Shown here in pieces: positions 32,916 to 40,384 of a DNA stretch of 40,384 bases (its first letter is position 1; every line of letters begins with the position of its first letter). The DNA comes from CAYFJO01 sp964343305 (lineage in GTDB: Bacteria; Planctomycetota; Planctomycetia; Pirellulales; Pirellulaceae), in contig CAYFJO010000048.1 in NCBI GenBank assembly GCA_964343305.1, positions 1-40,384 of the forward strand, read 5' to 3'. The notes under the pieces were generated by a model. The model was not told the DNA's origin and ran no database searches. It saw nothing but the letters and a program-made list of their open reading frames with translations. Both the position numbers and the translations under genes were made by a program.

Positions 32916-33033
32916 GGGCACTACCCCAGTCGGTCTTTACTCGCACTGAGTGACCGATCCTGTTATATTCCTGGCACCCACCGAACGCTCGCCCATGGTC
33001 AACTCAGACCCATTCCCGCGAAGGAGCCATTCC

Positions 33034-34296
33034 ATGCAACCCAATCCCATGCGTTTCGCACTTTTCTCGATCATCGCTTTGTTGCCCATCCTCGCATTGG
33101 CCGAAGGTTTTTGGCCGCAATGGCGTGGTCCCAATCGTGACGGCAAATCTTCGGAACAAGGTCTCGTTGACGAATTCACGGAAGACGGTCCGCCATTGCT
33201 ATGGCAAAACGAAGGTCTCGGCAAGGGGTACGCGAGCGTCGCAATTGCTGGCGGACGGATCTTCACACTGGGGCGCGTGGGCCAACAAGAACAGTTGATC
33301 GCACTCAGCCAAATGGACGGCTCTAAAATGTGGTCGGTCGATGTCGGTGCGGGCGGTCATTCCAACGGCACTCCGACCATCGATGGCGATCGAGTTTATG
33401 CCGTTGGTTTAAAAGGTGACTTGATCTGTGCGAACGTTGTGGACGGCACGATCCTGTGGCAAAAGAACTTTGGCCGGGACTTTGGCGGGAGAATGATGTC
33501 GGGCTGGGGTTACAGCGAATCGCCGCTGATCGACGGCAACTGGTTGTTATGCACGCCGGGTGCGAACGACGCGATGATCGTTGCCCTCGACAAAAAAACA
33601 GGCGACGAAGTCTGGCGAGCACCGCAACCCGATATTGGCGGACGCGGCAGAGACGGCGCGGGCTACTCGTCGATCGTCATTTCTAACGGCGCGGGTGTCA
33701 AACAATATGTGCAAATCACGGGTCGTGGGTTGATTGGCGTGCGAGCCGGCGATGGCAAATTCCTGTGGGGATACAACGCCGTCGCCAATGGCACGGCCAA
33801 CATTCCGACGCCGATCATTTCCGGCGACCACATTTTTGCATCCACGGGTTACAACACCGGCGCGGGCCTTGTGAAACTTAGCAAAGACGGCGACGGCGTT
33901 AAAGCGGAAGAAGTTTACTTTCTCAGAGGCAACGTATTCCAGAACCATCACGGCGGCATGATTCTCGTCGGCGACCATATCTATGCCGGTGCGAGGCACA
34001 ACAATGGTTTCCCAACTTGCATCGAAATGAAGACCGGCGAAATCGTTTGGGGCGGCACGACGCGCGGACCCGGCGGCGGATCAGCAGCGATCACGTTCGC
34101 CGACGGCAAACTGTTTTTCCGCTATCAAGACGGCAAGGTGGCGTTGATCAATGCCACGACCAGCGGCTACGAATTGAAAGGCAGCTTCAAACCAGTCTTT
34201 CAACAAGGCAACAGTTGGGCTCATCCCGTGATTGCCGACGGAAAAATGTATCTTCGCGAGCAAGACAAGCTGATGTGCTACAACGTGAAGAAGTAA
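33034..34296 (+). CDS. PQQ-type beta-propeller protein, exported
   Basis: A 420-residue protein with a signal peptide (MRFALFSIIALLPILALAEG). The mature part starts FWPQWRGPNRDGKSSE, the usual opening of planctomycete PQQ-like propellers, and has seven or so repeated blades with A-x-x-x-x-D/T-G-x-x-x-W (LIALSQMDGSKMWSV, ANVVDGTILW, VALDKKTGDEVWRAP, GVRAGDGKFLWGY). These proteins resemble BamB and quinoprotein dehydrogenases but show no clear PQQ-binding catalytic residues, so an enzyme role is doubtful. ATG at 33034 has GAAGGAG about eight bases upstream. It stands alone between the repeat region and a convergent gene. Confidence 0.85.
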   Translation: MQPNPMRFALFSIIALLPILALAEGFWPQWRGPNRDGKSSEQGLVDEFTEDGPPLLWQNEGLGKGYASVAIAGGRIFTLGRVGQQEQLIALSQMDGSKMWSVDVGAGGHSNGTPTIDGDRVYAVGLKGDLICANVVDGTILWQKNFGRDFGGRMMSGWGYSESPLIDGNWLLCTPGANDAMIVALDKKTGDEVWRAPQPDIGGRGRDGAGYSSIVISNGAGVKQYVQITGRGLIGVRAGDGKFLWGYNAVANGTANIPTPIISGDHIFASTGYNTGAGLVKLSKDGDGVKAEEVYFLRGNVFQNHHGGMILVGDHIYAGARHNNGFPTCIEMKTGEIVWGGTTRGPGGGSAAITFADGKLFFRYQDGKVALINATTSGYELKGSFKPVFQQGNSWAHPVIADGKMYLREQDKLMCYNVKK

Positions 34297-34433
34297 GTGC
34301 CGAGAGAAAAAGCAAACGTGGCCGACTGCTCGACGAGATCAGGCGGGCTGGTTTTAGACATGGGATTGAACCCATCGATTGCACTGCCGGCCGCGTTGGT
34401 TTCCACTTGTGTGCATTTGTTGATCGACCTGAC

Positions 34434-35030
34434 CTAGCGGGCGAGCGATGCGTGACCGACCGCCCAGCATGCGAACCAAACACCCAACGCGATGGTCGCG
34501 ATGACGGCGGTCGTTGCAACCGCACGCCATGGAGCGTCGCAAGCCTCTGGCGCTTGCGGCCACAGATCATCGTCGCTACCTGGTATTCTGGGGATGGGCT
34601 CGAAGGCGACTTGGTCGACGATTGAACGCGTGGAGCGATGTCTGTTGGATTTCGGGTCTGCTCTCCAAGCTTCCTTAATGGAAATTGGCTTCGTTTTCGC
34701 CGGTCGTTTACGGGGCGATGGCGGCGGAAGGATCTCCTCATCAATCGTTTCCTGGCCCCATTTGCCAGCGAGTTGCTTGTCGTATTGACACCGCTTTCTT
34801 TCGTCCAACAAGCACACGCGAGCCTTGGCAATTTCGTTCAGTAGATCCTGAGTCGCTTCACAATGAGGGCCGTTTTGCATTGACTTGACCAACCGCATCC
34901 GCTGGTCCGCCGCGGTGTTGATTACCCGCGCGTCGCCTTCAAATCGCTTGATGCCCAGCAGCCGATAATGGTCGATCTCGTCCTGTCGAATTCCAAGCCA
35001 TATTTCGTACGGATCAAACGTGTTGATCAT
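34434..35030 (-). CDS. J-domain-like protein without HPD, C-terminal membrane anchor
   Basis: A 198-residue protein. Residues about 4-95 resemble a J-like domain found in planctomycetes: FDPYEIWLGI, HYRLLGIKRFEGDARVINTAADQRMRLV, LLNEIAKARVCLLDERKRCQYDKQL. The helix layout and the Y-D-x-x-L end match a DnaJ domain, but the HPD tripeptide needed to stimulate DnaK is absent. The middle is polar and proline-rich, and a membrane segment lies near the end (TTAVIATIALGVWFACWAVG). ATG at 35030 has GGGGAGA eight bases upstream, better than the earlier in-frame start at 35090. It may be a scaffold or a decoy for chaperones; this is inference. Confidence 0.7.
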   Translation of the reverse strand: MINTFDPYEIWLGIRQDEIDHYRLLGIKRFEGDARVINTAADQRMRLVKSMQNGPHCEATQDLLNEIAKARVCLLDERKRCQYDKQLAGKWGQETIDEEILPPPSPRKRPAKTKPISIKEAWRADPKSNRHRSTRSIVDQVAFEPIPRIPGSDDDLWPQAPEACDAPWRAVATTAVIATIALGVWFACWAVGHASLAR

Positions 35031-35234
35031 GTCCGCAGTCTCCCCACGATTTGGCCGCGAGCCGGTTTCCGAAAGATCGGCCACGATCAAAGTTCGTATT
35101 CTCTGTTTCCAACGACTTATGGCCGCGCGATTGATCGATTGTTACGCCGGTTGAAAAGATTTCGGAACCTTTGCGGCAACTCGCCCCACAGCCGCATTTG
35201 GATTAGCTATCATAGGGGCACTCCCATTTCGTCG

Positions 35235-35253
35235 GACGGATTGCCAATCCGTC
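35235..35253. repeat. Third copy of the GACGGATT palindrome
   Basis: GACGGATT-GCC-AATCCGTC, a perfect 8-base stem, 32 bases before the start of the DUF1080 gene. Same family as 4892-4913 and 17543-17593. Confidence 0.65.
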
Positions 35254-35284
35254 TCACCGCAAATCATTACAAGGAATCTCAACC

Positions 35285-36433
35285 ATGAAACAACTTTTTA
35301 CCGTGCCATTCGCATTTTGCCTGCTGGGCGTTTTCGTTGTCGCTGCCATTGGCGAACAACCGACTTTCACCAAAAATATGTTCGACGGCAAAACACTGAG
35401 CGGATGGCAAGTGAAGGGTTGTGAGGCCGAGGTCGACGAGGGCACGCTCCTTCTCAAAGCAGGCAACGGAGTCGTCCACACAGAACATCGATACACCGAC
35501 TTCATTTTGGAACTTGAATGGAAGGCATCACGCACTGGCGCCGAGCGTTGGGACTCTGGGATCTATTTCCGTTGCGAATTGCCCGAAGGCAAACGCCCAT
35601 GGCCAAGTCGTTATCAAGCCAATTTGCTCAAAGGCCAGGAAGGCAACGTTGGCGGCATCAAAGGCGCAACAAGCAAAGGCATGTGCAAAGACGGCGAGTG
35701 GAACAAATTCAAACTGACCGTGATCGGCACCAAGTTGTCGCTCGACATTAATGACAAGCCTGCGTGGAGCGCGGACGGATTAGAACAGGCGGACGGATTT
35801 ATTTGCTTACAGGCGGAAGTCCCCGGCGGCGGGCAATTTCGTTTTCGCAATATCAAACTGACCGAAATCGGCCGCAAAGCTTTGTTCAACGGCAAGGATC
35901 TGACCGGTTTTGAAGGAGCGGGCGGCGATGCGGCAAAATGTTGGGGTGTCGAAGATGGCGTGCTGGTCGGGCTCGAAGGAAAGGGGCCCTGGCTGCGATC
36001 CGTCGAGCAACACGCAGACTTCAACCTTCGTCTGGATTACAAAGTCAAAGAAGGTGGCAACTCGGGAATTTATGTTCGCGTTCCCGAAGACGGCAACCAT
36101 CACGGCAAAGACGCTGGGGTCGAAATTCAAATCCTGGACGACAAGGCCGAAAAATATGCCAAGCTCGTACCGTCGCAATACTGCGGCAGTGTTTACAAAA
36201 TTGCCCCGTCCACAGAGCACGTCGGTCGAGAACCCGGCGAGTGGAATTCGTTGGAGATCAACACCAAGGGCCACGGTTATAGAGTCACGCACAATGGCAC
36301 TGTGATCGTTAACGCAACGCTCGAGGAATTCCCACAACTCGAACAGCGCCTGCTCAGAGGTTTCCTCGGATTCCAAAACCACGGCGGCGGTGTGTGGTTC
36401 CGCAACATCCGCATTGGTCCATCGCAACCATAA
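35285..36433 (+). CDS. Double DUF1080 (3-keto-disaccharide hydrolase family) protein, exported
   Basis: A 382-residue protein with a signal peptide (FTVPFAFCLLGVFVVAAIGEQ). Two DUF1080 domains, each a concanavalin-like beta-sandwich, sit in tandem: the first at about 25-195 (NMFDGKTLSGWQ, TDFILELEWKAS, DSGIYFRCELP, EWNKFKLTVIG) and the second at about 200-380 (ALFNGKDLTGFEG, ADFNLRLDYKVKEGGNSGIYVRVPEDG, EWNSLEINTKGHGYRVTHNGTVI, GFLGFQNHGGGVWFRNIRI). The family includes 3-keto-glucoside hydrolases and carbohydrate-binding modules. Periplasmic action on plant or algal sugars is likely. AAGGAATCTCAACC precedes the ATG, giving a reasonable ribosome site. Confidence 0.88.
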   Translation: MKQLFTVPFAFCLLGVFVVAAIGEQPTFTKNMFDGKTLSGWQVKGCEAEVDEGTLLLKAGNGVVHTEHRYTDFILELEWKASRTGAERWDSGIYFRCELPEGKRPWPSRYQANLLKGQEGNVGGIKGATSKGMCKDGEWNKFKLTVIGTKLSLDINDKPAWSADGLEQADGFICLQAEVPGGGQFRFRNIKLTEIGRKALFNGKDLTGFEGAGGDAAKCWGVEDGVLVGLEGKGPWLRSVEQHADFNLRLDYKVKEGGNSGIYVRVPEDGNHHGKDAGVEIQILDDKAEKYAKLVPSQYCGSVYKIAPSTEHVGREPGEWNSLEINTKGHGYRVTHNGTVIVNATLEEFPQLEQRLLRGFLGFQNHGGGVWFRNIRIGPSQP

Positions 36434-36436
36434 GTC

Positions 36437-36515
36437 TAAAACGCAGAGACGCAGAGGATCGCAAAGAACTCACCTTCCCCTCTCTGCGTTCCTTGGCGTA
36501 CTCTGCGTTTAAACT
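36437..36515. repeat. AACGCAGAGACGCAGAGG-family inverted repeat
   Basis: AAACGCAGAGACGCAGAGGA on the left and CCTCTCTGCG / ACTCTGCGTTTAAA on the right form an imperfect long hairpin. Repeats with this motif are widespread in planctomycetes, cyanobacteria and others. It fills the gap between the DUF1080 gene and the GNAT gene, and ends just before the latter's start. Confidence 0.7.
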
Positions 36516-36522
36516 CCTTTCC

Positions 36523-37002
36523 ATGACAATCACAATTCGCGAATACCGCGACGAAGATTTAGAAACGATCAAATCGATCACCGTCGAAGCGTTCGAGCCG
36601 GTGTCGATAGACCGCAATATCGAAAATAAGCACGGTGGGCCGATCAACGGCAAAGATTGGAAGTTCCGCAAAGCGCAACATGTTGAATTCGACGCTCAGC
36701 GTGACCCCCAAGGAATCTTCATTGCCGAACAAGATGGCGAGATCGTGGGATACATCACCACGTGGCACGACAAGGAAGCGGGTGTCGGCAACATTCCCAA
36801 TCTGGCCGTGGCTTCTGGGCTGCGCGGCCAAGGCATCGGCCGACAGTTGATCCAACACGCGCTCGATTTTTTCAAATCGATCGGGCTGAAATATGCCCGC
36901 ATCGAAACGCTCGATCAAAACCCCGTGGGGCAAAAACTCTATCCCGACATGGGCTTCGAAGAAATCGCCCGGCAGATCCACTACGGCATGCGATTGGATT
37001 GA
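36523..37002 (+). CDS. GNAT-family N-acetyltransferase
   Basis: A 159-residue protein. The acetyl-CoA loop is visible: VASGLRGQGIGRQLIQHAL near 98-116, with the Q/R-x-x-G-x-G pattern. Flanking strands match the family (IFIAEQDGEIVGYITTW, IPNLAV before it; KYARIETLDQNPVGQKLYPDMGF after it). The acceptor is unknown; relatives act on amines of small molecules, proteins or antibiotics. ATG at 36523 is chosen because the longer frame begins inside the upstream repeat. A palindrome at 37012-37040 follows the stop directly. Confidence 0.9.
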   Translation: MTITIREYRDEDLETIKSITVEAFEPVSIDRNIENKHGGPINGKDWKFRKAQHVEFDAQRDPQGIFIAEQDGEIVGYITTWHDKEAGVGNIPNLAVASGLRGQGIGRQLIQHALDFFKSIGLKYARIETLDQNPVGQKLYPDMGFEEIARQIHYGMRLD

Positions 37003-37011
37003 TGTCGATTT

Positions 37012-37040
37012 GTGTGCCACTGGCAGAGCCAGTGGCACAC
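37012..37040. terminator. Perfect palindrome, likely bidirectional terminator (GTGCCACTGGC family)
   Basis: GTGTGCCACTGGC-AGA-GCCAGTGGCACAC: a perfect 13-base stem with a 3-base loop between two convergent genes, nine bases after the GNAT stop and four bases before the pectate lyase stop. It is a minimal copy of the element seen at 2253-2324 and 4272-4349. No T-tract follows on either side. Confidence 0.65.
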
Positions 37041-37044
37041 GAAT

Positions 37045-38472
37045 TCATCGCGACGCTGAAAGGTAACGACTTAGCACTGCTGCGTTTTTGATGAACGTAC
37101 GACAACTGATGATCTGCGAGGAATGTTCCTCGCGATGGGCTTTCAGCTTGCCGTCTTCCAGCCAACGGCCCTTGCTGTCGAGAGCGGCGAGCACACTTCG
37201 CACTTGATTCTCGAGGCTTTTGCTCAACTTTGGCTTGGAAGCGCGAGGTGGACCGAGTTGGTCCGCGGGCAACTGCGATAGCCGTTTGTATTCCCGCTCG
37301 ATGCTGTCCAATCCATTTCCAACTTTGAAACCATAATGGGTCGGCAGATCGCCGTCGTCATACGTCAACACATATTGTTTCGTGAAATAAAGCGGCCGGT
37401 TTGTTCTCAACTCGTAAAACCTCGCCAACCCACCACCGTCGATCTGTGACTTGCGCAGGTACTCGATCGCACGTGGCAGAGGCGCGAGATACTTTTTGTC
37501 GCCCGTGTCGCGATAGAGCCTCAGCAGCGTTCGCATCACTCCCTGCGATTCGCCGCCCGTAATCGAAGCAGGTTCAAAACGTCGCGCCCAAGCGGGTTGC
37601 ATCCGCAGATTGTATTGCTGAGCCCAGGCAGGCTGAGGCTCGGGCATTTGTGCCAGCAAAATAAATCCGCCTGCCCGCTCGGCAGCCTGGCGATACTTTT
37701 TGTCATTGTAAGTCCGCTCGGCGATGAACATCACATCGACCACGTCCGCGATGGCGTTGTCGTTGAATGTGTAATAGTTGCGATAGTCTTTTTTGGGGTG
37801 CGTGCGTGAAAACGTGGCGGGATAATTCGCTTTGAGAACCGGATGATCCTCGGGATTTGGAAAGCGATCGTAACGCTGTGGCCACGCGCCGTTGGGATAC
37901 TGTGCCTTGAGCAGCGACGACAACGCAAACTCGGTTGCTTCGTGGATCCGCTTGTTTTTGAAACCGAGTGTTTGATCCAATCGCATCATGAATCGCAGCG
38001 CCGCCTGAGTGTTGTTGTCGTCGAGCGTCGTTGTATTGCGCGCGTTCTCTGTGGGCGGATCAACTCGATAGGAATACTTCTTTCGTTGTTTGGGGTCGAA
38101 TGAGATCCGATAGTCCCAGCCACCGCTGCGCAATTGTCCGCGAACGAGACAATCGCCGACTTCGAGTGCCGTTTCCAGATAAAACTTGTCACCCGTGGCG
38201 TCGTAGGCATCGAGATATACCAGTCCAACCGACGGCGTCCCAGGCGGCTGGATCCAAACCGTTTGATCATCCGCGACCCCCTCGCCTTCACGTTTGCTCA
38301 GATCGGCGCTGTACATCCAAAGATAACCACCGCCGGAAGCCACGTGCTCGCGAAAGTACCCTACGGCTTTCTTCAGTGATTGGGATGCGTCATCTTGAAG
38401 CGGTTCGTCGGCGAATATCGCGGTGGAAACAACGACCAGCAAACAGGCAGACGACAGTGTTATTCGCATCAT
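37045..38472 (-). CDS. Pectate lyase (PL10-like), exported
   Basis: A 475-residue protein with a signal peptide (MMRITLSSACLLVVVSTAIFADEP). It cleaves polygalacturonate by beta-elimination. Family motifs of the PL10-type alpha/alpha barrel are present: TTTLDDNNTQAALRFM, LLKAQYPNGAWPQRY near 195-210, YYTFNDNAIADVVDVM near 240-255, and QPAWARRFEPASITGGESQGVM near 302-320. The lyase matches a polysaccharide-degrading lifestyle together with the DUF1080 protein upstream. AAAGGATCGAA lies before the ATG at 38472; a longer frame from 38532 has no such site. Confidence 0.9.
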   Translation of the reverse strand: MMRITLSSACLLVVVSTAIFADEPLQDDASQSLKKAVGYFREHVASGGGYLWMYSADLSKREGEGVADDQTVWIQPPGTPSVGLVYLDAYDATGDKFYLETALEVGDCLVRGQLRSGGWDYRISFDPKQRKKYSYRVDPPTENARNTTTLDDNNTQAALRFMMRLDQTLGFKNKRIHEATEFALSSLLKAQYPNGAWPQRYDRFPNPEDHPVLKANYPATFSRTHPKKDYRNYYTFNDNAIADVVDVMFIAERTYNDKKYRQAAERAGGFILLAQMPEPQPAWAQQYNLRMQPAWARRFEPASITGGESQGVMRTLLRLYRDTGDKKYLAPLPRAIEYLRKSQIDGGGLARFYELRTNRPLYFTKQYVLTYDDGDLPTHYGFKVGNGLDSIEREYKRLSQLPADQLGPPRASKPKLSKSLENQVRSVLAALDSKGRWLEDGKLKAHREEHSSQIISCRTFIKNAAVLSRYLSASR

Positions 38473-38646
38473 TTCGATCCTTTCAATGGGATTTATTTCT
38501 CCTATGTTAAGGCATTCCCATGGTCGCATCAAACGCGGCGGAAGGCCCGACTGACTAAATGAAGTTGATTGATATAATTGGTTGTCGTGTCAGAAACTCA
38601 ATATCTAGTTTTGAAAGTTTGAACGCCATTTCAACGGACGATAGCC

Positions 38647-40158
38647 ATGAACCAAGACGCTTTTCGTACAAATATCCTTGAACTCATCCGCCGCACGAGC
38701 GCGTTTTTGCCCTCGGAATTCGAGCAAGTGATTTCACTGAACCGCACGCTGGAGAGTGCCGGTTCGAAAGCCGAATTCGCCCTGGAACTCGTCAAGCAGA
38801 ACATCGGCATCGCCAAAGCCAAGTCGCTGCCGCTGTGCCAGGACACGGGCACGATCAATTTCTATATCGAGACGCCGAAAGATGTCGATCAAATCGAACT
38901 GGCCGAACTGTGCCGAGAAGCCGTGGTCGAGGCGACCGAAGTTGGCTACTTGAGGCAAAATTCCGTCGACAGCATCACCGGCAAAAACACCGGCAACAAC
39001 CTCGGCGCTGGCAGTCCTGTATTTCACTGGGAGCAAACCGCCGAGCGGCACATCGACGTGCGTTTGATTCTTAAAGGCGGCGGTTGCGAGAACATGAGTG
39101 CCCAATACAGTTTGCCGGCCGTCGTGCAAGGCAAACGCGTCGACCGATCGGTCGACGGCGTCCGTGCCTGCATCCTCGACGCAGTGTGGAATGCTCAAGG
39201 CAAAGGCTGCGGTCCTGGTTTCCTTGGCGTCGCCATCGGTGGCGACCGCGCCAGCGGCTATGAGCATGCCAAGAAACAACTGCTCCGTTCGCTGGACCAC
39301 ACCAACGACGATCCGAAGTTGGCCGAACTCGAAAACCAAATCATGCAACAGGCCAACTCATTGGACATCGGTCCGATGGGTTTCAGTGGCAAATACACTG
39401 TCGGCTGCTGCAAAGTCGGCGCGATCAACCGTTTGCCCGCGTCGTTCTTTGTCTCGATCGCCTACATGTGCTGGGCCTATCGCCGCCGCGGCGTGATCTT
39501 GGACACCCAAGGCGAAGTCGAACGCTGGCTCTATCAAGCCGAGGACGAATTCACTGAAGAAGCTCCGCCGGTCGAACTCGACATCCCAGCGGGCGAAGTG
39601 GTCCGCCTGACAACGCCAATCACCGAAGAAGACGTGCGAGGTCTTAAGGCAGGCGACGTCGTCCTGATCAGCGGCGTGGTCAACACCGCCCGCGACGCCG
39701 TGCACAAATACTTGTTCGACGGCAACGACCTGGCGAGCATTCACAACAGCGTCATCTATCACTGCGGCCCGGTCGTGATCAAAGACGGCGACGAACACAA
39801 AGTCGTCGCCGCCGGCCCAACCACATCGATCCGCGAAGAGCCCTATCAAGCCGACATCATCAAGCGATTCGGCATCAAGGCCGTTATGGGCAAAGGCGGC
39901 ATGGGCGAAAAGACTCGACAAGCGTGCGAAGAACACGGATGTGTCTATCTGCATGGCATTGGCGGTGCGGCACAAGTTTACGCATCCTGCGTCGAAAGAG
40001 TGCTCAGTGTTTCTCTTGAAGAATTCGGCAGCCCGGAAGCCGTTTGGGAATTGCAAGTTGAAGATCTGCCTGCCGTCGTGACAATTGATGCTCACGGTCG
40101 AAGTTTGCACCAGGAAGTGTCGCAACACTCACAGGAATTGTTGACTTCAATTCTGTAG
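38647..40158 (+). CDS. fumA: Class I fumarate hydratase (4Fe-4S, single chain)
   Basis: A 503-residue enzyme converting fumarate to malate in the TCA cycle. It joins the alpha and beta parts in one chain, as FumA/FumB do. The alpha part shows PLCQDTGT (C64) and GGGCENMS (C147), and KGCGPG (C188) and AYMCWAYRR (C275) are further candidates for cluster ligands; C64, C188 and C275 have the spacing expected of the three 4Fe-4S ligands. The beta part starts near 310 (LTTPITEEDVRGLKAGDVVLISG) and has the GPTTSIREEPY and GKGGMGEKT loops. The enzyme is oxygen-sensitive. No obvious Shine-Dalgarno sits before the ATG at 38647. A very small gene follows after one base. Confidence 0.92.
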   Translation: MNQDAFRTNILELIRRTSAFLPSEFEQVISLNRTLESAGSKAEFALELVKQNIGIAKAKSLPLCQDTGTINFYIETPKDVDQIELAELCREAVVEATEVGYLRQNSVDSITGKNTGNNLGAGSPVFHWEQTAERHIDVRLILKGGGCENMSAQYSLPAVVQGKRVDRSVDGVRACILDAVWNAQGKGCGPGFLGVAIGGDRASGYEHAKKQLLRSLDHTNDDPKLAELENQIMQQANSLDIGPMGFSGKYTVGCCKVGAINRLPASFFVSIAYMCWAYRRRGVILDTQGEVERWLYQAEDEFTEEAPPVELDIPAGEVVRLTTPITEEDVRGLKAGDVVLISGVVNTARDAVHKYLFDGNDLASIHNSVIYHCGPVVIKDGDEHKVVAAGPTTSIREEPYQADIIKRFGIKAVMGKGGMGEKTRQACEEHGCVYLHGIGGAAQVYASCVERVLSVSLEEFGSPEAVWELQVEDLPAVVTIDAHGRSLHQEVSQHSQELLTSIL

Positions 40159-40159
40159 G

Positions 40160-40378
40160 ATGAGAACGTTCACAATTCGATTTTTGTTCGTGCTGATTTT
40201 TGCAATCAGCTTGTTGCTGGCCCTCGTGCTGGAACCAGCCCGCCAACAACGTCGAAAACTTTTTGAAATTTTTGAGCTAACAACGGACGCTTGGAGCCCA
40301 CTTTGGATCGAATACAGAGGCAATGACCGATTTAGGCGACCGGCGGATGAGAATTTACCCGAATTCGTATTGTCGTAG
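40160..40378 (+). CDS. 72-residue membrane protein of unknown function
   Basis: A small protein with one N-terminal membrane segment (FLFVLIFAISLLLALVLEP) after MRTFTIR, a start pattern common in planctomycete membrane proteins, and a short polar tail (RRKLFEIFELTTDAWSP and on). It begins one base after the fumarase stop and is complete in the window. No family is recognised. It is probably co-transcribed with the fumarase. Confidence 0.6.
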   Translation: MRTFTIRFLFVLIFAISLLLALVLEPARQQRRKLFEIFELTTDAWSPLWIEYRGNDRFRRPADENLPEFVLS

Positions 40379-40384
40379 TCGCGT

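Noticed and set aside
32701..32946. Minus-strand ORF containing KFEIRNKSEIQNPK
   Set aside because: This peptide string marks a dispersed repeat, not a protein.
1..40384. tRNA, rRNA, CRISPR array, phage or intact transposase
   Set aside because: I looked on both strands and saw no convincing cloverleaf, rRNA block, regular spacer array or mobile-element gene; only short palindromic repeats were found. A tRNA scan could still show one.

Overview
This window looks like chromosome from a planctomycete, most likely of the Pirellulales or Rhodopirellula type. The evidence is gene content. There is an ECF sigma factor followed by a FecR-domain protein and a DUF1559 prepilin-like protein, plus DUF1501 and DUF1080 proteins, PQQ-type beta-propeller proteins with signal peptides, and a protein kinase with a C-terminal RDD membrane domain. 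A J-domain-like protein and many short palindromic intergenic repeats of kinds seen in planctomycetes add to this. No species can be named from the sequence alone.

Layout. 1-1279: the end of a cadherin-like repeat protein, then a minus-strand pair (a 40-residue membrane microprotein and an ICMT-like methyltransferase). 1787-4886: an RsbW-type ATPase, an Xre-like regulator, a family 2 glycosyltransferase-like protein and a RidA protein. 4918-9361: minus-strand SGNH hydrolase, N-acyl-D-amino-acid deacylase and DUF1501 protein. 9733-11954: a patch of broken genes (DUF4058, an unrecognised remnant, a TPR protein). 11984-17443: an FHA-class III cyclase, then the sigma/FecR/prepilin-like block closed by a strong terminator. 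17444-18254: palindromic repeats and one doubtful ORF. 18267-19694: selA. 19748-23100: a minus-strand three-gene operon (small membrane protein, NoeA-like protein with a kinase-like loop and a methyltransferase domain, membrane-anchored phosphatase/sulfatase-superfamily protein). 23382-28587: the Ser/Thr kinase and a very large secreted LamG/PQQ-propeller/Rossmann protein. 28801-32346: a secreted unknown, guaB, and a proline/glutamine-rich protein overlapping guaB by 71 bases. 33034-40378: a PQQ propeller protein, J-like protein, double DUF1080 protein, GNAT acetyltransferase, pectate lyase, class I fumarase and a small membrane protein.

How the genes fit together. Most of the window is housekeeping and lifestyle genes of an aerobic, polysaccharide-degrading planctomycete: secreted enzymes, surface proteins and signalling proteins. 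No phage, integrase, intact transposase, CRISPR array, rRNA or tRNA was recognised. The most unusual items are the 19748-23100 operon, whose central protein carries an apparent protein-kinase-type catalytic loop; the propeller-Rossmann-propeller protein at 25009-28587; the 40-residue oligoglycine membrane microprotein at 1157-1279; and the palindromic elements, some of which are nested and have outer inverted repeats.
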